Assembly (NCBI GenBank): GCA_018141845.1
Contig: CP073340.1
Coordinates: forward strand, 1,513,001-1,577,000
Source: Lachnospiraceae bacterium oral taxon 096
GTDB taxonomy: Bacteria > Bacillota > Clostridia > Lachnospirales > Lachnospiraceae
Direction of reading: 5' to 3'
Length of the DNA stretch: 64,000 bases
In this document: positions 16,795 to 24,909 of the stretch, one piece after another
Layout of the letters: every line of letters starts with the position of its first letter
Position numbering within the stretch: position 1 is the stretch's first letter
The notes under the pieces: generated by a model
Told to the model about the DNA's origin: nothing
The model's input: the letters and a program-made list of their open reading frames with translations, nothing else
The model's database searches: none
Translations under genes and position numbers: made by a program

Positions 16795-17022
16795 ATGAAA
16801 GAAGTTGTAGAAGTGGTGGCAAGAGCACTAGTAAACGAACCAGAAAAAGTAGTTGTCACACAGACAGAACAAAAAGATTCAATTGTCGTGGAACTTCATG
16901 TTGCACCTGAAGATATGGGGAGAGTGATTGGCAAATCGGGAAGAATTGCCAGTGCGATTCGCAATGTTGTCAAGGCAGCATCTTCTAGGGAAGGAAAAAA
17001 AGTAATAGTTGATATTCGTTAG
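16795..17022 (+). CDS. khpA: KH-domain RNA-binding protein KhpA
   Basis: A 75-residue single KH domain protein (YlqC family) with the RNA-binding G-x-x-G loop G-K-S-G at residues 46-49. In streptococci KhpA pairs with KhpB/EloR and influences cell elongation and translation. It sits between rpsP and rimM as usual. GGGGAA precedes the start. A terminator-like hairpin immediately follows the stop codon. Confidence 0.93.
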   Translation: MKEVVEVVARALVNEPEKVVVTQTEQKDSIVVELHVAPEDMGRVIGKSGRIASAIRNVVKAASSREGKKVIVDIR

Positions 17023-17057
17023 AAATGGGGACTCCACGCTTGAGTCCTCATTTTTTT
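17023..17057 (+). terminator. Intra-operon terminator or attenuator between khpA and rimM
   Basis: A stem joins 17023-17034 to 17042-17053 with one G-T pair and a seven-base loop, ending in seven T residues at 17051-17057. The rimM ribosome binding site GGAGG begins one base later, so read-through is needed for rimM and trmD expression. This would lower their level relative to rpsP. Confidence 0.75.
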
Positions 17058-17067
17058 GGAGGAAATA

Positions 17068-17577
17068 ATGGTAGAAAAATTGCGAGTGGGTGTGATTACA
17101 AGTCCACATGGTGTGCGAGGAGAGGCGAAGGTCTATCCGACAACAGACGATCCAAAACGCTTTTCAAAATTAAAAAAAGTCCATATGAAAAGTATGCGGG
17201 AGGCAAAGGAACTGGAAATTGAGAGCGTCAAGTACTTTAAGAATATGGTGATTTGTAAGTTTAAGGGCATTGACACCCCAGAGGAGGTGGCAAAATATAA
17301 AAATGCAGATCTTTTCGTAGACAGAAAGGATGCAACACCTTTAAAAAAGAATGAAAATTATATTGCCGATTTGATTGGACTGTTGGTGGTTACGGATGAG
17401 GGAAAAGAGCTCGGCGTTGTGGAAGATATTTTTCCAACGGGAGCCAATCAAGTGATGGAAGTCAAGATGGAAAAGAAAAATGTGCTCATTCCTTATATCA
17501 AGGAATGCATTCTCGATGTCGATTTAGAAAATCAAAAGATTGTTGTGCATTTACTGAAGGGTTTACTCGATTTGTAG
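17068..17577 (+). CDS. rimM: Ribosome maturation factor RimM
   Basis: A 169-residue protein that binds S19 and assists maturation of the 30S head. The start segment L-R-V-G-V-I-T-S-P-H-G-V-R-G-E is typical, and a PRC-barrel domain follows from about residue 95 (Y-I-A-D-L-I-G-L then V-E-D-I-F-P-T-G-A-N-Q). ATG 17068 follows GGAGG at 17058-17062; an in-frame ATG at 17056 lies within the terminator T-run and is rejected. trmD starts nine bases after the stop. Confidence 0.96.
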   Translation: MVEKLRVGVITSPHGVRGEAKVYPTTDDPKRFSKLKKVHMKSMREAKELEIESVKYFKNMVICKFKGIDTPEEVAKYKNADLFVDRKDATPLKKNENYIADLIGLLVVTDEGKELGVVEDIFPTGANQVMEVKMEKKNVLIPYIKECILDVDLENQKIVVHLLKGLLDL

Positions 17578-17586
17578 GAGAAAGAA

Positions 17587-18330
17587 ATGAAATTTCATAT
17601 TTTGACTCTATTTCCAGAGATGATGGAGATGGTATTAAAAGAAAGTATTATTGGCAGGGCACAGCAGGGAAATTTAATTGAAGTTGAGGCAATCAATATC
17701 CGAGATTATGCTCATAATAAGCATCGCCATGTCGATGACTATCCCTATGGGGGTGGGGCAGGAATGTTGATGCAGGCAGCTCCCATTTGTGAGGCCTATG
17801 AGGAACTTTCTAAGAAGTTGGGAAAAAGACCCAAGGTTTTGTATATGACACCACAGGGAAAGGTCTTTAATCAAGGTTTGGCCAAGGAGTTAGCAAGAGA
17901 GGAAAATCTCGTCTTTTTATGCGGTCACTATGAGGGCGTGGATGAGCGAGCACTGGAATTGTTAAATGTAGAGAGCGTCTCCATTGGGGACTATGTATTA
18001 ACTGGTGGAGAATTGCCAGCGATGGTGATGATTGACTCCATTAGTCGAATGGTGCCAGGGGTGCTGACCAATCATGAGAGTGCAGATTTTGAATCCTTTG
18101 AAGACAACTTGCTTGAGTATCCACAATATACAAGACCTGAGGAGTATGCAGGGCTAAAAGTTCCCCCTGTTCTTTTGAGTGGACATCACAAAAATATTGC
18201 AAAATGGCAGAGAGAACAATCGCTGTTGAGGACTTTGCAGAGACGACCAGAGTTATTGGAGAATGCCAACCTTGACAAGAAGGATGTTGAAATTTTACAG
18301 AGGTTAAAAGAAGAACAAAATATAGAATAA
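17587..18330 (+). CDS. trmD: tRNA (guanine-37-N1)-methyltransferase
   Basis: A 247-residue SPOUT-fold enzyme that methylates G37 of tRNAs using S-adenosylmethionine and so prevents +1 frameshifting. The knot region contains C-G-H-Y-E-G-V-D-E-R and S-I-G-D-Y-V-L-T-G-G-E-L-P. GGAGAAAG precedes the start. It is the last gene of the ylxM operon before a separate rplS promoter. Confidence 0.97.
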   Translation: MKFHILTLFPEMMEMVLKESIIGRAQQGNLIEVEAINIRDYAHNKHRHVDDYPYGGGAGMLMQAAPICEAYEELSKKLGKRPKVLYMTPQGKVFNQGLAKELAREENLVFLCGHYEGVDERALELLNVESVSIGDYVLTGGELPAMVMIDSISRMVPGVLTNHESADFESFEDNLLEYPQYTRPEEYAGLKVPPVLLSGHHKNIAKWQREQSLLRTLQRRPELLENANLDKKDVEILQRLKEEQNIE

Positions 18331-18333
18331 TTC

Positions 18334-18362
18334 TTGCACTTTCAAATGAAGTGTGCTAAGAT
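18334..18362 (+). promoter_or_regulatory. Promoter of rplS
   Basis: TTGCAC at 18334-18339, a 17-base spacer and TAAGAT at 18357-18362. It lies directly after trmD and upstream of the structured leader, so transcription would start near 18369. Confidence 0.55.
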
Positions 18363-18378
18363 AGGTGCGTTATTAAGC

Positions 18379-18420
18379 GATGTTCCTCTGGTTCGAAAAA
18401 AGAATGAACGAAAGAATGTC
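18379..18420 (+). ncRNA. Candidate L19 ribosomal-protein leader (autoregulatory 5' UTR)
   Basis: Two nested helices can form: GATGTTC (18379-18385) with GAATGTC (18414-18420), and GTTC (18391-18394) with GAAC (18406-18409). Between them are internal-loop strands CTCTG and GAAA. Position (upstream of rplS, after its promoter) and this shape agree with the Firmicutes L19 leader, in which excess L19 is thought to limit its own synthesis. I identified it by eye only. Confidence 0.5.
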
Positions 18421-18443
18421 AAATGAAAAGCAGGAGGTTCACA

Positions 18444-18788
18444 ATGAACGAGATTATTAAGAGTATTGAAGCAACACAATTAAGAGCAACACATGAGTTT
18501 TCTGTTGGTGATACAGTAAGAGTACACAACAAGATCAAAGAGGGAAACAGAGAGAGAATTCAGATCTTCGAGGGTACTGTTTTGAAGAGACAGGGCGGCG
18601 GAGCAAGAGAGACTTTCACTGTGAGAAAGAACTCAAATGGTATTGGTGTCGAGAAGACATGGCCTGTACATTCTCCTTTTGTTGATAAGATCGAAGTAAT
18701 CAGAAGAGGTAAGGTAAGAAGAGCAAAATTGAATTATCTTCGTGATCGTGTTGGTAAGGCAGCAAAGGTTAAAGAGATTATTCGATAA
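18444..18788 (+). CDS. rplS: 50S ribosomal protein L19
   Basis: A 114-residue protein starting [14 protein letters not shown], with the family core [12 protein letters not shown] and [15 protein letters not shown]19 lies at the interface of the two subunits. ATG 18444 follows AGGAGG at the correct distance; an upstream in-frame ATG at 18423 lies inside the leader and is rejected. A terminator follows. Confidence 0.97.
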   Translation: MNEIIKSIEATQLRATHEFSVGDTVRVHNKIKEGNRERIQIFEGTVLKRQGGGARETFTVRKNSNGIGVEKTWPVHSPFVDKIEVIRRGKVRRAKLNYLRDRVGKAAKVKEIIR

Positions 18789-18798
18789 TTTTTGTACA

Positions 18799-18829
18799 AA
18801 AAGGGGGGACAATCGTCCCCCCTTTTGCC
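18799..18829 (+). terminator. Intrinsic terminator after rplS
   Basis: A perfect 12-bp stem, six G-C pairs plus flanking A-T pairs, joins 18799-18810 to 18815-18826 around the loop AATC. The T-run is the 3' arm itself. Confidence 0.85.
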
Positions 18830-18845
18830 GTATTGAGGAGAAAAG

Positions 18846-19382
18846 ATGAATTTCTATCGAGAAGAAAGCAATATTTTTGTGAGGACATTGGACACCATTG
18901 CCATGATTTTTGTTGTCATTGCATTGGCGTGGTTTAGTGTGTTTTCATTTGGAAAACAGATTACAAATACAGGGCAGTCGATGCAGCCAGTGCTCCTTTC
19001 GGGAGAACACGCCCTGATGGACCGCTTGAAATATGGAGTTACAGGACCATCTCGCTATGATGTGGTGGTATTTCGCTCTATTGATGGTCGCACCAATATT
19101 AAGCGGATTATTGGACTTCCAGGGGAGACCGTACAAATTCAAGGTGGAAAAGTCTATATTGATGGCGAACAACTAGGCGGAAAATATGGCGACGCTTCAC
19201 TCTCCGGTCTGGCATCGAGTGGAGTGTTCTTGGGAAGAGATGAGTATTTTGTATTGGGAGATAATCGGGAATCCAGTGAGGATTCAAGATTTGATAGTAT
19301 TGGAAATGTAAAGCGAAAAGACATTGTGGGAAAGGTTTGGCTAAGAATCGGAAAAATTTCTCGCTTTGGCTTTATTCGGTGA
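18846..19382 (+). CDS. lepB: Type I signal peptidase
   Basis: A 178-residue membrane-anchored serine protease that removes signal peptides on the outer face of the membrane. One transmembrane helix spans about residues 14-35. The catalytic serine is Ser45 in G-Q-S-M-Q-P and the general base is Lys86 in N-I-K-R-I-I-G-L-P-G-E. The later box G-D-N-R-E-S-S-E-D-S-R is also present. GAGGAG precedes the start. The neighbouring placement upstream of rbgA is common in Clostridia. Confidence 0.96.
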   Translation: MNFYREESNIFVRTLDTIAMIFVVIALAWFSVFSFGKQITNTGQSMQPVLLSGEHALMDRLKYGVTGPSRYDVVVFRSIDGRTNIKRIIGLPGETVQIQGGKVYIDGEQLGGKYGDASLSGLASSGVFLGRDEYFVLGDNRESSEDSRFDSIGNVKRKDIVGKVWLRIGKISRFGFIR

Positions 19383-19395
19383 TGGGGGAGAAAAA

Positions 19396-20256
19396 ATGAA
19401 GATTCAATGGTATCCAGGACATATGACCAAGGCCAAGCGTGCGATGGCTGAGGATGTCAAGATTATCGACTTAATTATCGAGATGACGGATGCGAGGGCA
19501 CCGCTTTCAACAAGAAATCCAGATATCGACCAACTGGGACAGGGAAAGGCGAGATTGATCATTCTGAACAAGGCAGATGCTGCAGATGAACGAGCAAATC
19601 GGCAGTGGGAGGAGTATTTTCAAAAACTTGGCTATGAATGTCTAATGATGGACTCGAGAGAAAAAAAGAGCATAAAAAAGTTGATGGCTAGTATTGACAA
19701 GGCGTGTGAAAAAAAGAAAGAAAGGGATAGAAAGCGTGGTATTTTAAATCGTCCAATTCGAGCTATGGTGACAGGAATTCCCAATGTAGGAAAGAGCACA
19801 TTGATTAATTCCATCTCAGGAAAGGCCACTGCAAAGACGGGAAATAAGCCAGGAGTTACGAAAGGAAACCAATGGATTCGACTCAATAAATCCGTCGAAC
19901 TTTTGGACACACCAGGAATCTTGTGGCCAAAATTTGAAGACCAACATGTCGGAGAGATGATTGCTTTTATTGGCTCCATCAATGATATGATTATAGACAC
20001 AAGAGAGTTGGGAACAGAGTTAATTCGTTGGTTCTTAGCCAATCGACCAGAGATTTTGAGAGAAAGATTTGAAATTGAAGATATGGATGAGCATGAGGCA
20101 TTGATTCAGATTGCCAAATTGCGTGGCTGTATAATTAAGGGAAATGAGTATGATTATGATAAGGCCGCAAGTATTTTTATCAATGAATTTCGCTCAGGAA
20201 AACTTGGAAAAATTACATTGGAATGGCCGCAAAAGAGTCAGGAAGAAGAGGCGTAG
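19396..20256 (+). CDS. rbgA: Ribosome biogenesis GTPase RbgA (YlqF)
   Basis: A 286-residue circularly permuted GTPase needed for late 50S assembly. The motif order is permuted as expected: N-K-A-D (G4) near residue 58, then G-I-P-N-V-G-K-S-T (G1) near 130, then D-T-P-G (G3). The C-terminal domain binds rRNA. ATG 19396 follows GGGGGAG; the in-frame start at 19366 lies inside lepB and is not preferred. It stops two bases before rnhB. Confidence 0.95.
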   Translation: MKIQWYPGHMTKAKRAMAEDVKIIDLIIEMTDARAPLSTRNPDIDQLGQGKARLIILNKADAADERANRQWEEYFQKLGYECLMMDSREKKSIKKLMASIDKACEKKKERDRKRGILNRPIRAMVTGIPNVGKSTLINSISGKATAKTGNKPGVTKGNQWIRLNKSVELLDTPGILWPKFEDQHVGEMIAFIGSINDMIIDTRELGTELIRWFLANRPEILRERFEIEDMDEHEALIQIAKLRGCIIKGNEYDYDKAASIFINEFRSGKLGKITLEWPQKSQEEEA

Positions 20257-20257
20257 T

Positions 20258-20914
20258 ATGGCAGTGTTGAAGGAAGAAAAATTGCAGGCAGAGCGAGAGC
20301 GACTGGAAAAAATGCGTGAGTTTGAACATCAATATGCCAGATATCACTATATTTGTGGGATTGATGAGGCAGGGCGAGGTCCACTGGCAGGGCCTGTGGT
20401 GGCAGCGGCGGTGATTTTGCCAAGAGATGAGGAAATTTTATTTTTAAATGATTCAAAGAAGCTCTCCGAAAAAAAGAGAAATGCCCTATTTGTAGAAATT
20501 AAGCAAAAGGCCATCGCCTATGGCATTGGCATTGTCGATCACAAGGTGATTGACGAAATCAATATTTTGCAGGCGACCTATCAGGCCATGCGGGAGGCCA
20601 TCCATCAACTTCAAGTCAAACCAGACCTCTTGCTCAATGATGCGGTGACCATTCCAGAGGTGGATATTCCTCAAGTGCCCATTGTCAAGGGAGATGCTAG
20701 GAGTGTAAGTATTGCAGCAGCAAGTATTCTAGCCAAGGTGACAAGAGATGAGTTGATGGGAAAATATGATACGCTCTATCCTGATTATGGATTTGCCAAG
20801 CACAAAGGTTATGGCACGCCCCAGCATGTGAAGGTACTCAAGGAGAAGGGGGCTTGTGAAATTCATAGAAAGACCTTTATTGGAAAAATTGTAAAGGACA
20901 AAGAAAAGGAATGA
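20258..20914 (+). CDS. rnhB: Ribonuclease HII
   Basis: A 218-residue enzyme that cuts RNA in DNA-RNA hybrids and removes single ribonucleotides. The active-site motif C-G-I-D-E-A-G-R-G-P-L-A-G-P has Asp36 and Glu37, followed by N-D-S-K-K-L-S. The N-terminal 30 residues are a charged helix. ATG 20258 follows AGAGG, right after rbgA. The last four bases overlap yraN (ATGA). Confidence 0.95.
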   Translation: MAVLKEEKLQAERERLEKMREFEHQYARYHYICGIDEAGRGPLAGPVVAAAVILPRDEEILFLNDSKKLSEKKRNALFVEIKQKAIAYGIGIVDHKVIDEINILQATYQAMREAIHQLQVKPDLLLNDAVTIPEVDIPQVPIVKGDARSVSIAAASILAKVTRDELMGKYDTLYPDYGFAKHKGYGTPQHVKVLKEKGACEIHRKTFIGKIVKDKEKE

Positions 20915-21264
20915 ATCGGCGAACCATTGGCAGTGAATACGAAAAAAAGGCTGCCCAGTTTTTGCAACAAAGAGGCTGTGTCATTGTAGAGATGAATTAT
21001 CGCACAAAGAGGGCAGAAATCGATATTATTTTTCTTGATGGTGATACCTTGGTGTTTGGTGAAATCAAATACCGAAAAAATCTTTGCTATGGTATGCCAC
21101 TGGAGGCTGTGGATGAGAAAAAGGCAAGGCGAATTTATCAAGGGGCAAGGCAATATATCTATGAAAGGCAGATAGAAGAAATGCCCATGCGCTTTGATTG
21201 TATTGGTATTTGTGGAAATGAGTGGACTTGGGAAAAGGATGTGTTTGAATGGATCAATGGATAA
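20911..21264 (+). CDS. yraN: YraN/UPF0102 family nuclease-fold protein
   Basis: A 117-residue protein with a PD-(D/E)XK-like arrangement: E36-I-D38 and later E51-I-K53, plus the N-terminal G-x-x-x-E-x-x-A helix. The family is almost always next to rnhB, as here with an ATGA overlap. The cellular role is unknown; a structure-specific nuclease in repair is the usual inference. Confidence 0.9.
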   Translation: MNRRTIGSEYEKKAAQFLQQRGCVIVEMNYRTKRAEIDIIFLDGDTLVFGEIKYRKNLCYGMPLEAVDEKKARRIYQGARQYIYERQIEEMPMRFDCIGICGNEWTWEKDVFEWING

Positions 21265-22100
21265 GAACAGATAAAAAGATGGAGATTGTAGAGAGGGTGG
21301 CAGAAAATGGTGTGCCTTATCTGTATTTTCCAGCACTTGAAGATATCGGTGTGCGTCATGCTTTTTCGACAAAGGAAGGCGGTGTCAGCACAGGTGTCTA
21401 TGAGAGTATGAATTTAAGCTTTACAAAGCCAGGAGAGAAAAGGGAAAATGTCCTTGAAAATTACAGACGAATGGCTAGGGCCATTGGTGTTGGAGAAAAT
21501 TCTTTTGTGCTTTCTGACCAAACGCACACGACAAATGTCTTGCAGGTGAAAAAGGAGCATTTAGGTCTTGGTATAACAAAAGAAAGAATCCCAGATATTG
21601 ATGGAATGGTGACCAATGTGCCAGGAATTACCCTCGTGACCTTCTATGCGGACTGTATTCCTTTGTATTTTGTCGATCCAGTAAAAAGAGCGATTGGTCT
21701 TTCACACTCTGGGTGGAGAGGAACCATTAAAGAGATGGGGCGCATCACCGTGGAAAAGATGATCGAATGTTATGGCAGCAAACCTAGAGATATTATTGCG
21801 GCCATTGGACCTGGAATTTGTGTCGATTGCTATGAAATTAGCAAAGAGCTTGGCAAGAGATTTGAGCAGGAATTTCAGGCTGGAGATGTCAAAGAGATCC
21901 TCACGCCCTATGTCAACGATCATTGCCATTTAAATCTTTGGCGTGCCAATGAGATGATTTTAGAAAAGGCAGGAATTTTGCCAGAAAATATTCATACGAG
22001 TAATATTTGCACACATTGCAATAGCACTAGACTCTATTCCCACCGCACAATGGGAGCAGAGCGGGGAAATCTCGCGGCGATGTTGGCATTGATTGAATGA
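21249..22100 (+). CDS. pgeF: Laccase-domain (DUF152) protein, PgeF/YlmD family
   Basis: A 283-residue cytoplasmic protein of the family that includes the peptidoglycan-editing factor PgeF and purine nucleoside phosphorylase LACC1. The metal-binding residues lie in D-Q-T-H-T, Y-A-D-C-I-P and S-H-S-G-W-R-G-T, and the end has C-T-H-C-N. ATG 21249 overlaps yraN by 16 bases with AAAAGG ten bases upstream; ATG 21279 in the same frame is an alternative. In Bacilli this gene sits next to ylmE and sepF. Here it is about 40 kb away from them. Confidence 0.88.
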   Translation: MDQWIRTDKKMEIVERVAENGVPYLYFPALEDIGVRHAFSTKEGGVSTGVYESMNLSFTKPGEKRENVLENYRRMARAIGVGENSFVLSDQTHTTNVLQVKKEHLGLGITKERIPDIDGMVTNVPGITLVTFYADCIPLYFVDPVKRAIGLSHSGWRGTIKEMGRITVEKMIECYGSKPRDIIAAIGPGICVDCYEISKELGKRFEQEFQAGDVKEILTPYVNDHCHLNLWRANEMILEKAGILPENIHTSNICTHCNSTRLYSHRTMGAERGNLAAMLALIE

Positions 22101-22157
22101 TAAAAAAAGGGAGATGCGAAAAAACTCAATCGAGTTTTTTCACACCCCCTTTTATCA
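22099..22157. terminator. Bidirectional terminator between pgeF and prs
   Basis: The inner stem is a perfect 10 bp (22118-22127 with 22132-22141, loop AATC). Outer A-rich/G-rich and C-rich/T-rich arms can extend it on both sides. T-runs occur on both strands, matching the convergent genes. Confidence 0.85.
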
Positions 22158-22158
22158 T

Positions 22159-23361
22159 TTATTCGTCTGTGTCAGGTTCTTCTGAGTGATTTAATTTATT
22201 GACAAACTTTTGAATTTTATCTGTAGGGGATAAAACCTTGCCGATTGGCACATCATGATTAAAGGAATTGATGATGGCCGCAAGATATTTATTCATATTT
22301 GCCTCTAAATACCATGGTTTGGTCAAAAGTTCTGGTTTTCTGTAATTTAAATTGGTGGTACATACATAGTCAAAGTCACCATTTTTGTGAGCCTCATCAA
22401 ACTTTTCTAGACCATTCGTAAAGAGACCAAAGGTTGCACAAATAATGACACGTGCGGCCTTTCTTTGCTTTAATTGTCTCGCAGTATCAAACATTGACTC
22501 GCCAGAGGCAATCATATCATCCATGATGATGACAGTTTTTCCCTCAACACTCGCACCGATAAATTCATGAGCGATAATCGGATTTCGCCCATCAACAACT
22601 TTGGAATAGTCACGGCGCTTGTAGAACATACCCATGTCCACTTTGAGGTTATTGGCAAGGTATACGGCACGATTCATTGCACCCTCGTCTGGACTGATAA
22701 TCATTAAGTGATCCTTGTCAATCACTAGGTCAGGAATATTTTCAAAAATGGTCTTTACAAATTGGTAAGTTGGCGAAAAATTATCAAAGCCATGAAGTGG
22801 AATTGAATTCTGCACACGAGGATCATGTGCATCAAAGGTGATAATATTGCTGACACCCATATCAACGAGCTCTTGGAGAGCACTTGCACAGTCAAGGGAT
22901 TCTCTCTTGGTTCTTTTGTGCTGTCTGCTCTCATAGAGAAATGGCATAATGACATTGACTCTGTGCGCAGATGGAATACAAGCAGCAATAATTCTTTTTA
23001 GATCCTGATAGTGATCATCAGGGGACATGTGGTTTTCAAAACCATTGAGCGTGTAGGTGAGCGAGTAGTTTGTGACATCAGCCATCACAAAGACATCGGC
23101 ACCACGTACGGATTCATCAATCTGTCCTTTTGCTTCGCCAGAACCAAAGCGAGGGGTTTGTAACTTTAAGAGATAGTTTTCTTCCTCATAACCACGGTAG
23201 TGTAGGTTTTCTGGCTGATTCTTCAATGCTTCCATATCATTTTTTCTAAAAGAAACAATGATATCATTCACATCTTTTGCAAGATCTTTGCAGCTATTCA
23301 GTGCTGCAATCTTCAACGGTCCGATCGGCAGACGATCATTAAAAACAAATTGATTCGACAT
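22159..23361 (-). CDS. prs: Ribose-phosphate pyrophosphokinase, long Clostridia form
   Basis: A 400-residue enzyme that makes PRPP from ribose 5-phosphate and ATP for nucleotide, histidine and tryptophan synthesis. The ATP-loop region reads F-D-A-H-D-P-R-V-Q-N-S-I. The divalent-metal and ribose phosphate motif is I-I-S-P-D-E-G-A-M-N-R-A, and the PRPP loop is I-M-D-D-M-I-A-S-G-E-S-M. It is some 80 residues longer than classical Prs (about 315), and the PRPP loop differs from the usual D-D-M-I-D-T-A-G-T. The start was chosen at the MSNQFVF methionine because AAGGAG lies upstream of it; the frame is open for 22 more codons. Confidence 0.9.
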   Translation of the reverse strand: MSNQFVFNDRLPIGPLKIAALNSCKDLAKDVNDIIVSFRKNDMEALKNQPENLHYRGYEEENYLLKLQTPRFGSGEAKGQIDESVRGADVFVMADVTNYSLTYTLNGFENHMSPDDHYQDLKRIIAACIPSAHRVNVIMPFLYESRQHKRTKRESLDCASALQELVDMGVSNIITFDAHDPRVQNSIPLHGFDNFSPTYQFVKTIFENIPDLVIDKDHLMIISPDEGAMNRAVYLANNLKVDMGMFYKRRDYSKVVDGRNPIIAHEFIGASVEGKTVIIMDDMIASGESMFDTARQLKQRKAARVIICATFGLFTNGLEKFDEAHKNGDFDYVCTTNLNYRKPELLTKPWYLEANMNKYLAAIINSFNHDVPIGKVLSPTDKIQKFVNKLNHSEEPDTDE

Positions 23362-23398
23362 TCTCTTCTCCTTAATGTAACTTGTTAGTGTCAACTCA

Positions 23399-23427
23399 TT
23401 TATAACATTTGACAGGGTGTGCGTCAA
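23399..23427 (-). promoter_or_regulatory. Promoter of prs (minus strand)
   Basis: Read on the minus strand, TTGACG (23427-23422) is followed by a 17-base spacer and TATAAA (23404-23399), about 38 bases before the prs start codon. Confidence 0.6.
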
Positions 23428-23439
23428 GAAATAGTTGCT

Positions 23440-23459
23440 CTATTCTTTACAAAGAATAG
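23440..23459. repeat. Perfect 9-bp inverted repeat in the prs/DUF512 intergenic region
   Basis: CTATTCTTT at 23440-23448 and its complement AAAGAATAG at 23451-23459 are separated by two bases. It covers the -35 box of the DUF512 promoter and lies 13 bases upstream of the prs -35, so a dimeric regulator bound here could act on both directions. Confidence 0.6.
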
Positions 23460-23474
23460 ACAAATTGGTATGAT
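23446..23474 (+). promoter_or_regulatory. Promoter of the DUF512-der-plsY-gpsA operon
   Basis: TTTACA at 23446-23451, a 17-base spacer and TATGAT at 23469-23474, about 32 bases before the start codon. The -35 lies inside the inverted repeat at 23440-23459. Confidence 0.6.
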
Positions 23475-23506
23475 AAAGAGACAGGGATTTGGAAAGGTGA
23501 GGATTT

Positions 23507-24898
23507 ATGGAAAATAAGGGACATCGAATTGCTTCTGTTGCACCAGGCTCAATTGCAGAAGAATTGGAGATTGAGGTGGGGGATCGATTGCTTTCGATTG
23601 ATGGACATGAATTAAAGGATGTGTTGGATTATCGATTCTATATCAATGCTGAGGAAGTCACTTTGCTCGTTGAAAAGCCAGATGGCGAGCTTTGGGAATT
23701 GGATATTGAAAATGACTACGAGGACCTTGGTATAGAATTTGATTCGGGATTAATGAGTGACTATAAGACTTGCACCAACCAATGTGTATTTTGTTTTATT
23801 GATCAAATGCCACCAGGAATGCGAGAGACACTCTATTTTAAGGATGATGATTCCAGACTTTCTTTTTTGCAGGGAAATTATGTAACTCTGACCAATATGA
23901 AGGACGAGGATATTGAGCGAATTATTAATTTTAATCTTGCACCCATCAATATTTCAATACATACGACCAATCCAAAATTGCGCTGTGAGATGTTGCACAA
24001 TCGCTTTGCGGGCGAAGCCCTCAAGTACTTAGATAAGCTCTATGAAAGGGGCATTCCAATGAATGGCCAGATTGTGATGTGTAAAGGCTATAATGATGGA
24101 AAAGAGTTAGAACATACACTCAATGATTTATTAAAGTATGCTCCAGTGATGGAGTCCGTTTCTGTGGTACCACTGGGAATGACAAAATTTCGAAAGGGAT
24201 TAAAGCCACTTGAGCCAATTGACAAAGACAGTGCCATACAGACTATTGGCATTATTGAAGAGATACAAAAAAAGGCAATGAAAAAATGTGGCAGTCACTT
24301 TGTTCAGGCCAGCGATGAGTTTTATTTATTGGCGGGAAAGGAGATTCCACAGGAGGAACAATATGATGGCTATATTCAGCTTGAAAATGGCGTGGGAATG
24401 CTTCGGCTTTTAATTGAGGAAGTAAAGGATGCCATTGTAGAACTTAATCATGGGAAAATAGAGACAGACCACAAGGCAGAAAAACTGTCCATTGCCACAG
24501 GGACATTGCCAGCACCTATTATCTCTGAGTTATTGAAGGAAATTGGCAAGGTTTTGCCTGATAAGAAGGTATCACTTTTTCCCATTCGCAATGATTTTTT
24601 CGGCGAGCAAATTACAGTTTCAGGTCTGGTGACGGCAACAGATATTATGGCTCAATTAAAGGATCAGGATTTGGGTAAACGCCTGCTTTTGCCTGTGAAT
24701 ATGTTTCGAAGTGGCGAGGAGACATTTCTTGATGACTACACAAGAGAAGATGTGGAGAAAAGGCTTGGTGTAAAGACAGTAATTGTGGGAAGTTCTGGCT
24801 ATGACTTAGTAAGAGCGATTGCCAATGAAGCGTATGTAGAGAATGTGCAATACAATGCCTATGAGCTTTCAGACGAGGGCTTTTATACTGAAGAATAA
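23507..24898 (+). CDS. DUF512 protein with PDZ-like and radical-SAM-like domains
   Basis: A 463-residue protein. Residues 5-65 look like a PDZ-type domain (A-P-G-S-I-A-E-E-L then G-D-R-L-L-S-I-D-G). A C-x3-C-x2-C cluster follows at Cys89, Cys93 and Cys96, as in radical SAM enzymes. The C-terminal part is DUF512. The family is widespread in Clostridia next to der; its reaction is unknown. The motif predicts an Fe-S cluster and oxygen sensitivity. GGAAAGGTGAGGA precedes the start and der follows after 11 bases. Confidence 0.88.
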   Translation: MENKGHRIASVAPGSIAEELEIEVGDRLLSIDGHELKDVLDYRFYINAEEVTLLVEKPDGELWELDIENDYEDLGIEFDSGLMSDYKTCTNQCVFCFIDQMPPGMRETLYFKDDDSRLSFLQGNYVTLTNMKDEDIERIINFNLAPINISIHTTNPKLRCEMLHNRFAGEALKYLDKLYERGIPMNGQIVMCKGYNDGKELEHTLNDLLKYAPVMESVSVVPLGMTKFRKGLKPLEPIDKDSAIQTIGIIEEIQKKAMKKCGSHFVQASDEFYLLAGKEIPQEEQYDGYIQLENGVGMLRLLIEEVKDAIVELNHGKIETDHKAEKLSIATGTLPAPIISELLKEIGKVLPDKKVSLFPIRNDFFGEQITVSGLVTATDIMAQLKDQDLGKRLLLPVNMFRSGEETFLDDYTREDVEKRLGVKTVIVGSSGYDLVRAIANEAYVENVQYNAYELSDEGFYTEE

Positions 24899-24909
24899 AG
24901 GAGAAAAAG

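Noticed and set aside
20144..20257. A 38-codon N-terminal extension of RNase HII
   Set aside because: The extra codons lie inside rbgA and encode no conserved sequence; ATG 20258 has AGAGG upstream.
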